NCBI GenBank assembly: GCA_900074885.1 | Contig: FJUW01000012.1 | Location: forward strand, 62,001-126,000 | Direction of reading: 5' to 3' | Length of the DNA stretch: 64,000 nucleotides | Origin: Rhynchosporium graminicola | Lineage: Eukaryota > Ascomycota > Leotiomycetes > Helotiales > Ploettnerulaceae | In this document: positions 56,396-64,000 of the stretch, piece after piece | Layout: each line of letters starts with the position of its first letter | Position numbering within the stretch: the stretch's first letter is position 1 | Notes under the pieces: generated by a model | What the model was told of the DNA's origin: nothing | What the model saw: only the letters and a program-made list of their open reading frames with translations | Database searches by the model: none | Translations under genes and position numbers: made by a program

Positions 56396-58343
56396 ATGTC
56401 TGCAGGTACAATCCCCTCTCTCTGAGATTTTAGATACCTTGCAGAACTGACATATGGTGGTAATAGTGCGGATTGTTTGTGTTGGCGACGACAGCGTGGG
56501 CAAAAGCAGCCTCATTACTTCGTTGGTCAAAGATGTCTTCGTGACGAACAAGATACAATCCGTCCTTCCTCAAATCACTATACCGCCGAGCATTGGGACT
56601 CCCGAAAATGTCACCACTACGATCGTCGATACGTCTGCCCTTCCGCAAGAACGGAATACCCTGCGAAAGGAAATCCGGAAGTCGAATGTAATCCTGCTGG
56701 TATACTCCGACCACTACAGTTATGAGCGAGTTGCTCTATTCTGGATGCCATACTTTCGCTCTCTCGGTGTCAATGTGCCGGTAGTGCTATGTGCGAATAA
56801 ATCGGACCTGAGCACAAACGGGAACACAGCTCAAGTAGTGGAGGATGAGATGCTTCCAGTTATGGCGGAGTTCAAGGAGATCGACTCTTGCATACGGACT
56901 AGCGCCAGGGAGCATCACAATGTGAACGAAGTCTTCTTTCTATGCCAGAAAGCTGTCACACACCCGATTGCGCCCTTGTTCGATTCCAAGGAAGGGAATC
57001 TGAAACCAGCTGCTGTGGCTGCTTTGAGGAGGATATTCTATCTATGTGACAAGGACCAGGACGGATATCTGAACGACCAAGAGATGAACGACTTCCAGGT
57101 CAAGTGTTTCGACAAAGCATTGTCAGCAGAAGATCTTGATAATATCAAAGTGTCCATCAGCAAATTTTCACCGAATTCTGATGTTGACAAAGGAATCGAT
57201 CAAAAAGGATTTATTCAACTCAACAAGATATTTGCGGAGAAGGGAAGACACGAAACCATATGGATCATCTTACGAACGTTCCAATACACAGATAGTTTAA
57301 GTCTGAAGGACAGCTTTCTCCACCCAAAATTTGACATCCCGGAGTACGCTTCAGCCGAATTGAGTCCGGCTGGGTACCGATTCTTCGTGGACCTGTTCTT
57401 GCTGTTTGACAAGGACAATGATGGTGGACTGAATAAATCAGAGCTCGATGCTCTGTTTGCACCAACTCCAGGCTTGCCATCTTTCTGGCTTGAAACATCG
57501 TTCCCCTCCTCTACGGTCCGTAATGAAGCTGGGCACATCACGCTACAAGGATGGCTTGCTCAGTGGTCCATGACTACATTTGTCTCTCCAAGCACTACCC
57601 TCTCGTACCTCGCTTATCTTGGGTTTGAACCTGTAGGAGGCTCTCGATTCTCGACTACCTCTGCTCTCAAGATCACTAAACCACGCAAGAGAAGACGACG
57701 AATAGGCAGAGTCGAGAGGAATGTCGTCCTCTGTTACGTAGTCGGCGCCCCTTCTTCTGGTAAATCTTCCCTATTGGACGCCTTCCTCAACCGCCCCTTC
57801 GACTCACTCTACCGACCCACGATCAAACCTCGCACAGCGGTCAACAGCGTTGAATTGCAAGGTGGTAAGCAATGCTATCTCATACTCGAAGAGCTTGGAG
57901 AACTCGAGCCCGCTATCCTTGAAAATCAAGCCAAGCTCGACGCATGTGACTTGATCTGCTACGCCTACGATTCCTCGGATCCAGATTCATTCTCGCATAT
58001 CGTTTCATTAAGGGCGAAATATCCACAGCTGGACGAGTTACCAGCTATCTACACGGCTTTAAAAGCCGACCAAGATAAGACGACCCAGCGATCTGAGTCA
58101 CAGCCTGATGAATACACTTCGACCTTGAACATGAGTGCTCCGCTGCACGTAAGTGTCACGTGGAATAGCATAAGTGAATTGTTCATCACGCTGGCTGAGG
58201 CAGCTACAAATCCCAGTTCCGCGTTTCCGAAGAGCGAGGAAGAGGCGCCGGATAGGACGGGCATGTACATTGCTTTGGGAGCGACAGCGTGTGCGTTACT
58301 TGCTGCAGGCATGATTTGGAAGAGGACCGCAATGGCAAGTTGA
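56396..58343 (+). CDS. GEM1: Mitochondrial Rho GTPase Miro (Gem1)
   Basis: Tail-anchored outer-membrane GTPase controlling mitochondrial shape and inheritance and ER-mitochondria contacts. Exons 56396-56405 and 56467-58343 give 628 residues, starting [12 protein letters not shown]. This start is preferred over ATG 56454, which would read MVVIVRIV, because a 61-nt intron with a CTGAC branch removes it. GTPase 1 has [13 protein letters not shown] in place of DTxG, and NKSD. Two EF hands follow, [12 protein letters not shown] near 198 and [12 protein letters not shown] near 318. The second GTPase has [12 protein letters not shown] near 430. The C-terminus has one transmembrane span near 603-621 followed by WKRTAMAS, consistent with tail anchoring. 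Confidence 0.94.
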
Positions 58344-59002
58344 GGTGTTGATTTGAGGGGCTAGAAACGAAATGACATAACGCGGTGAGCTCAGTGTGCT
58401 TGATGCGATAAAATATTTGTAATTAATGATACCCCTCCCTTCTCAACACAATCTATTATCTGAATACTGCCGAAGAAAGCTTCTGTGTCTTCATTGTGGT
58501 GGACTGTCGCACTTGTACCAGCGAGGTAATCACTTGGTCAAGATCTAAAGTCAGGAAAGTATCACAAGACTTTAGCCAACCAAATCTGGATAATACATTT
58601 ATTCAATCTTACTAGAACGGTTGCTGTATGAGTTCGAGAGTCACAAAATTTCTTCTAGGACTCTTACATCGTAGTCACAAAACTATCTCGAGACTTCACT
58701 TGAAGTTTGTGAGTAAGTCATGAGAACATTGCGAGACTTCGATTCGAAGAATACTCTGAATTCGCAAAATTTCTTCAGCACTTTTGATTTGAGTCTTTCC
58801 GCTTCATTAAAGCCAGCCACTATTTCCTGACTTGTAAGAGTCGGCGAATTCCCCTGACATCCATCTGTCGCACATGTCTGTGTTTCGAGAGCTGACCCAA
58901 GCCCTCGCAGTACAACAAAAAAAACCATCAGCCGTATAAATAACCTTTACATGTCGATGTCAAGGTTCGTATGAAGATTGTGGTGTAAGCGCAAGCGAAC
59001 TA
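58344..59002. other. AT-rich interval between GEM1 and BTB relic
   Basis: No gene. TCACAAAATTTCTTC (near 58640) and TCGCAAAATTTCTTC (near 58750) are a dispersed near-repeat, and AGACTT/AAGTCT blocks recur. It may belong to the same degraded region as 59.9-60.5 kb. Confidence 0.5.
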
Positions 59003-59754
59003 TCAATGTCGTATGGAAGCATTCGCTGGGTCATCGGCGATGTAGTATTTGCTTGGATGAATATCAGAAATCGCCTTTCTGCCTGGCTTTGTACCACGGT
59101 ATTGACTAATCATCGGCTGTATGGCCTTCATAATCTCCATCGGGCATTCCACGGGCAAACGGCTGATTCCGCCATCGGAGTAACCATCGGGTGGCTTCAG
59201 GGTGAACCAGTCAACGATCAGACTGCACAATGGGCTTGATGCTGATGTGTTTTCCCAGCCGAAGGCCAATTCCCTAGAGCTAGGCAGTTCAGAGTTCGAA
59301 TCACTGATGGCAATCAACGCATCGATGATGTGATTCAGTCGTGGAATTCTTGCCATGTCTGCAAATATATACAGACTGATCAAGTGGCCGAGATCTGGCC
59401 AACTCTCCTTGACGTCCTTGGACCACAGAGACTGAGCGTACAACCAGGTGAGAAAGATCTTGAATACCACTTCTTCGGTCTCTTGCAGCTTTATGATGCC
59501 AGTTGTGCCTTCCTCGAAACCGAATTGAATGCCGCGTTGAAGTATAGCGAATGGTAGCAGATGAGGTCTTGATGTACACAAAAGTCCTGAAGAGTTTCCC
59601 CGATATTGATATGGACAAGCTGAGATCCAAGCGTGCTTCTCACCGTTGTTAGCAATCGGTTGAGCACTGGGAATATCTGAATCACTCACGTATTCAAGAT
59701 ACGAACGATACTCTGAGGTACCTTGGGAGTCGTAGGGCCTGACGTTGGAGCTGC
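59003..59754 (-). pseudogene. BTB/POZ-domain gene, frameshifted
   Basis: Minus-strand reading shows a BTB fold split between two frames. Frame one gives LVHINIGETLQDFCVHQDLI and YHSLYFNAAFNS. One base out, frame two continues FEEGTTGIIKLQETEEVVFK and FLTWLYAQSLW. The break is near 59520 and needs one missing base; no intron of normal size fits. Frame two then runs about 170 residues to a stop at 59003. A possible 54-nt upstream intron (about 59637-59690, GTGAGT) would add PKVPQSIVRILNT, but no in-frame ATG is found upstream. Without the shift the product would resemble BTB-only fungal proteins of unknown role. It is a pseudogene if the assembly is right, otherwise one sequencing error. The left and right flanks are AT-rich. 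Confidence 0.65.
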
Positions 59755-61053
59755 TTCAGCAGGACTCGAGGTAGGTGTTGCTGCCCCCAGAGCGAGGATA
59801 CTGAACTCGAGATTTACTGGGTTTCTATAAGCCAATGGCAAAGCCAGACGATTGAGTCTCGAAGGAAGGTAGACAAACCTTAAAAGACTCTCGCCCTAGA
59901 TGGGAAAGTATAGGTGGAAGTCGTAGTTATAATAAAAGAATTAGAAATATAGATGAAATCTTAGGAGGTTTTACAATCGGTGGCTAACCGCATGTTCGAG
60001 TGAATATAACCAGATAAATCGTAGCCTTAATTTCTTCTGACGACAGAAGTTCACCTTCTCGAAAACCCCTTTGATTCCAAAGTCTTATAACCTTTTTATA
60101 ACTCTGTTGTGGTACTTAAGCGAAGTCCTACACTTTAGCAAAGTCTCATAACCTTTTCGTGACTCTAAATTAATAGGTAGGCGAAGTCCTGGAATAAATA
60201 ATTCGACGTAAATACAGTCCTAGATTATGGCTGAATTATGTAAGTTCTTGAATATAGCTTTAGCCTTTGAAAAGCTACTTGACATTCAGATATATGAGAC
60301 TGACAGCCATTTAGACCTCCCTTTATGTTAGTATTATGTATCATGCTTGCGTTTGCTATATCTTTGAACGTGCCCCGGTATGCAATACTGACAATTGCTA
60401 AAGCAAAAGTCTTATAGCATGACTTCCTCAACTTTCTCTTTTCTTCCTTCTGTTCTCATTAAAAATTGCATTGCCTGTTGTGAAATGACTTGAAGTAAAC
60501 AAAACGAGCGAACGGAACAATCAAGAGTACCTAGTCACAATAGGAAGCATGCGGAGAGACCTCTCCCAACGAGGACGTAAGTAGTAGAGTGAGCGAGAAG
60601 CATGCAGTGAAAAGGGGCTTCGAACAAACTATAAAGGGTTACCTACCTCTCTATACAAAAATACGCATGCACGACCAGATTATTTGGTACTAACTATATT
60701 GCTCTGATAGGTTATTGACATCTTAACGATCGCATGCTAGTAGGAAAAAAGGGGAATGAAAACAACAAGGGTGAGGGCAGCCGCGACTATTTAGCGCCTC
60801 AAGCGAGCCAACCAGAATCCTGGCCCTTTCCGTTCGAAGCTCTGATCTCTACCGTGCAGCTGCGACTGCTTTGGTTGCTCGTCTCGTCTCTCAGCTTTGT
60901 CTACAGAGAATTTATTGATTTCGCCTTCAGCCTTTAACCTTACCTTTCTCCACGAGCCATCCCGCAAAGTACTCAACTCTACTCTGATTGAGCGCCTTCT
61001 AATTCGTACTTGATACCACTCTGCAACTCCTTCGAGATCCAATCCCACCCAGA
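59755..61053. other. AT-rich interval with degenerate repeats, then DUF2433 gene promoter
   Basis: 59.9-60.5 kb is visibly AT-rich and includes the 61-nt tandem repeat. 60.5-61.05 kb is the leader of the next gene; TACCTACCTCTC lies near 60641. Open frames here have no recognisable content. Confidence 0.55.
60078..60199. repeat. Two tandem 61-nt imperfect repeats
   Basis: Units 60078-60138 and 60139-60199 both start CAAAGTCT(T/C)ATAACCTTTT and share GCGAAGTCCT. Several differences are C-to-T or G-to-A, for example TTCGTGACT against TTTATAACT, a pattern expected from RIP or CpG decay. Confidence 0.65.
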
Positions 61054-63431
61054 ATGGCTTCTGTACGTTGCCCCCAGCTCCTTATGTAGCGTCGGCCTCC
61101 CCAGAGCTCGAATACTATCCAGAACAATCAAAGCTTCATGCAGTGGCAGTATTTGCTGAGTGCTGCTATGCCTGCGCGTCCAGATCCATCAAAACTAACA
61201 TGATACTGTTTGTAGCAACGCCCACACCCCTACAACAACCCAGGCTACCTCCCAAATGGCGGCTCAGGACACACAGGCTTGCCACCTGGAGCTGCGCCTT
61301 TACTTCCAAACAACGGACGTGTAATTCAGACTGGTGGAGTTCGAGTGCTTTGTGTAGCAGATGTTCGGGGTTAGTTGAAGATGAAGTATTGTCAATGACA
61401 ATGCTGACATAACCAGGAAACCTTCGATCTCTGAACGAACTCGCAAAGGCAGCACGCGCAGACCACATCATTCATACTGGAGACTTTGGCTTTTATGATG
61501 GCTCGTCGCTAGACCGTATTGCTGAAAAGTGAGATGGAGATGTCCCCTCTGAGATCATGGCCCCGTGCTAACTTGATATTCTTAGGACCCTGAAGCACGT
61601 CGCGCAATACTCTCCCCTCATCTCAGAGAACATAAAGAAGGCAATCGGAGCTCCAGGGGGACCAGTGAAGCAGCGCTTTAGCCCTAACGATTTACCACTT
61701 TCTGAACTACCACAATTCCTTGATGGCAGCCTCAAGCTTGACGTTCCGGTACACACAGTCTGGGGTGCTTGCGAAGATGTCAGAGTCTTGGAGAAATTTC
61801 GATCTGGAGAGTACAAGGTAGACAAATTGCACATCATCGATGAAGCACGCTCCATGCTGCTGGAGATTGGTGGCGTCAAGTTGCGACTTCTTGGTCTTGG
61901 TGGGGCGGTTGTGATGCACAAGCTATTCGACAACGGCGAAGGACGTACAACCATTGCGGGAGGCCAGGGTACCATGTGGACGACACTTCTACAGATGGGA
62001 GAATTAGTAGATACTGCAAACCGTGTTTACGACCCCACAGAGACCCGGATCTTTATCACTCACGCCTCACCTGCCCGTGAAGGCATCCTGAATCAGCTTT
62101 CCGTCACGCTCAAAGCCGACTTTTCGATATCTGCTGGTCTGCACTTCAGATATGGAAGTTCATATAACGAGTTCAGCGTCAACCCAACATTGGATCATTA
62201 CCGTGGAAAGCTGGCCGCATCGAAGGCTTCGTTCAACGATGTATGGGAGACTGTCAAGAGCGAGGTTCAACCTGCGATTTCTCAAAACGAGGCCCAGCAA
62301 AACCTTTTACAGAATGCCCTTGGAATAGTCGACAAGATGCCAAGTACAGCTCTGGGAGGAAACCCTTTCGGTGGCCCAGTTGGAGGAGCCAATGCTGCCG
62401 GTGTTGGACAGGTTGATGAAAGCGCGTTCAAGAACATGTGGAACTTCAACTTGGCAGATGCTGCTTTTGGATGGTTGGTTCTCGAGGTTCAGGATGGCCG
62501 CATCGGTACGGAAATGAAGGCCCAAGGATTCAACTTTGCACACCGAGGAGCCAAGCAACACCCAATTCAACAACAAGCTAACCAGCCTCAAGCTCCAGCA
62601 ACAGTTTCAGGAACCCCGGGTGCTAGCCATGCTGTTGTAGCTGCAGCTCCACCCACCGGCCCAGCTCAGAGACAGCCGCCTACGCAGCCTCAAGTACCTT
62701 TCAACCAGAGGGGCGCGCAGCAACCACTAAGAGGACCAGCTGTTCCTGATATCAAACCAGAATCGCCAGCTCCTCAACAGAAGCCTGCGACTCCTCAGCC
62801 TCAGACCAATGTTGTCAACCTTCCTGGACCATCTGACAAGAAAGAGAACGAGAAGGCTTCAACAACAACCAACGGAACTGGCCCTGATGCAACTTCGCCG
62901 GTTTCCAAATCCACTGGAGAGCCCATCGTTGGTCTGTTCATCATGAACGTGACCTCGGACGAAGCAGTTCGTGAGCTTTTCAAGGATGAAGACAAGGACA
63001 AGATTTTGAAGATCGAGAAATGGGGTCAATCTAATAAGGTTGCTCATTTCAAGACAATTGAGGAGAGAGATGCTATCCTTGCAGGCTTGCCGGATGATGT
63101 CAAATCTCGAAATGGCGAAGATAGAAGTCGACCATTAGTTAAGATTTTCCAACCGAGAGAAAACAGCAAGCCTTTCACGGGTACCCGTGGTGGAGCTGGA
63201 AGCTGGGGTAGCAGCCGAGGTGGAAACAATGCTGGTAACGCCCCAGGCGGCTACAGAAGCGGAGGTGCGAGCGACAGCGAAGGTGGACGCGGTGGTCGTG
63301 GAGGACGTGGTGCACCAAGAGGTGCTCGAGGTGAGGGACGAGGAGGGCGAGGTGGGCGCGGCCGTGGATTCAAGAACGACTCTTCGCCAGCACCAACCAG
63401 CTCGACTCCAGCCACAGGGGGCGAAGCCTAA
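61054..63431 (+). CDS. DUF2433 metallophosphoesterase-like protein with RGG tail
   Basis: Fungal-specific DUF2433 protein; molecular role not established. Exons 61054-61062, 61216-61369, 61417-61528 and 61586-63431 give 706 residues. The 9-nt first exon (MAS) joins QRPHPYNNPGYLPNG, and a 153-nt intron separates them. The core resembles calcineurin-like phosphoesterases: RVLCVADVRGNLRSLNELAK, then HIIHTGDFGFYDG, VWGACEDVRVLEKFRSGEYK and ITHASPAREGILNQLS. Normal GNHD is replaced by GACED, so catalysis is uncertain. A P/Q-rich linker follows. Near residues 535-600 is an RRM-like segment (IVGLFIMNVTSDEAVRELF; VAHFKTIEERDAI), and the C-terminus is a strong RGG box (GGRGGRGGRGAPRGARGEGR). RNA binding is inferred from the tail. 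Confidence 0.88.
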
Positions 63432-63869
63432 TCTGATTGTTCGACATGAGATTCCCTTGCTTTCTACGAAAAGTCCGCTTTCTAGTACATCTTCCTAATG
63501 GCCACATCTTGTGAGCCGAAGACATCGATCGGCCGCTTAGCTTTTCGGCTTTTATCAGGGTTAATTGTGAATTGGGATGGGGACGGAGTTCAAACAGCTT
63601 ATGCTTCGAAGTGGGGAAGCGATGATAGCTCTTTCTGCTCTATGTACTCTGATATCTCTATTGCATCATCGATTTGCCTTCATATTGAAATAGCGTTGCG
63701 TGTATTCTAGTTCTGCCAGATGACAGGACCTTGGCTGGTGGTACGATGGTGTTCGCATAGAAATACAATAAAATCGTTTGTAATCGAACGAATCTTCGCC
63801 GGAATACCATCTGTGATTTCTTTTGTATCTAGGTATTTTTCTATAATACATGTAGTACGATTCGTACAT
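63432..63869. other. Convergent 3' ends of DUF2433 gene and COQ5
   Basis: No gene seen. Presumed 3' UTRs; AATAAA on the plus strand near 63767. Confidence 0.5.
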
Positions 63870-64000
63870 CTATTTCTGGACTGGCTTAATACCCTTATGA
63901 ATAGCTGCAATACCTCCAGTCAGATCCTCCCATCCTTTTCCAGGCACAACAAAGCCTGCCGTCTTGATCATGTCCCTGAATTCCTCCTGCTTAGGAAACT
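63870..64000 (-). CDS. COQ5: Ubiquinone C-methyltransferase Coq5, C-terminal end only
   Basis: Only the last 43 codons are in the window. The minus strand reads PKQEEFRDMIKTAGF and GWEDLTGGIAAIHKGIKP before the stop at 63872-63870. The block WEDLTGGIAAIHKG is the conserved terminus of mitochondrial Coq5/UbiE-type C-methyltransferases of ubiquinone synthesis. The catalytic domain lies to the right of the window. Confidence 0.88.
   Translation of the reverse strand, partial: FPKQEEFRDMIKTAGFVVPGKGWEDLTGGIAAIHKGIKPVQK

Noticed and set aside
56454..56466. Unspliced start for GEM1 at 56454 (MVVIVRIV)
   Set aside because: A 61-nt intron with good signals gives MSAVRIVCVG, closer to the family. 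The alternative cannot be fully excluded.
1..64000. tRNA, rRNA, CRISPR arrays or intact transposons
   Set aside because: No tRNA B-box with a matching A-box and cloverleaf was found by eye; no direct-repeat/spacer array; no transposase or reverse transcriptase reading frame.

Overview
The window is nuclear DNA from a filamentous ascomycete (Pezizomycotina). Genes are dense, and most introns are 45-65 nt with GT...AG ends and CTAAC/CTGAC-like branch sites. Several gene types are specific to filamentous ascomycetes: the CreC catabolite-repression WD protein, a DUF2433 protein, and a sterol-glucosyltransferase-like protein with a long C-terminal extension. Protein flavour suggests Leotiomycetes, but that placement is an impression and not a tested result. 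Gene models below were spliced by hand; total coding lengths were checked to be multiples of three.

Layout, left to right. USO1 (5' end outside the window), cytosolic isoleucyl-tRNA synthetase ILS1, the centrin-binding spindle-pole protein SFI1, and RAV1 of the RAVE V-ATPase assembly complex all run on the plus strand (1-15.3 kb). A 2 kb gene-free stretch with a decayed dispersed repeat follows. Then three minus-strand genes: an OPT-family transporter, the glucosyltransferase fusion, and a disordered protein of unknown function (17.4-27.3 kb). PKH1-type kinase and an SDR are on plus; SNF12 (SWI/SNF) and HYM1 (Mo25) are on minus; PRMT3 is on plus. A split-barrel FMN-binding protein is on minus and is broken into five exons too short to show as one open frame. 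A coiled-coil orphan and VPS11 are on plus; a PhyH-type dioxygenase and CREC are on minus; GEM1 (Miro) is on plus. A damaged BTB gene lies in AT-rich, repeat-bearing DNA, followed by the DUF2433 phosphoesterase-like RGG protein on plus. The last 131 bases hold the C-terminus of COQ5 on minus.

Most genes are conserved housekeeping functions: vesicle tethering and vacuole biology (USO1, RAV1, VPS11), signalling (PKH1, HYM1), chromatin and protein modification (SNF12, PRMT3), mitochondria (GEM1, COQ5), and carbon regulation (CREC). They do not form an operon-like or biosynthetic cluster. Accessory content is limited to the repeat region at 15.8-17.2 kb, the coiled-coil orphan, and the BTB relic with its degenerate repeats at 58.4-60.5 kb.

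Most unusual points: a glucosyltransferase whose C-terminus looks like the VPS13/ATG2 C-terminal membrane-binding segment; a 24-bp perfect palindrome combining GATA sites with CACGTG, whose half recurs upstream of ILS1; a GC-AG intron; two stop-free, in-frame introns; a PRMT3 zinc finger lacking its two cysteines; and a metallophosphoesterase-like protein with an RGG tail.
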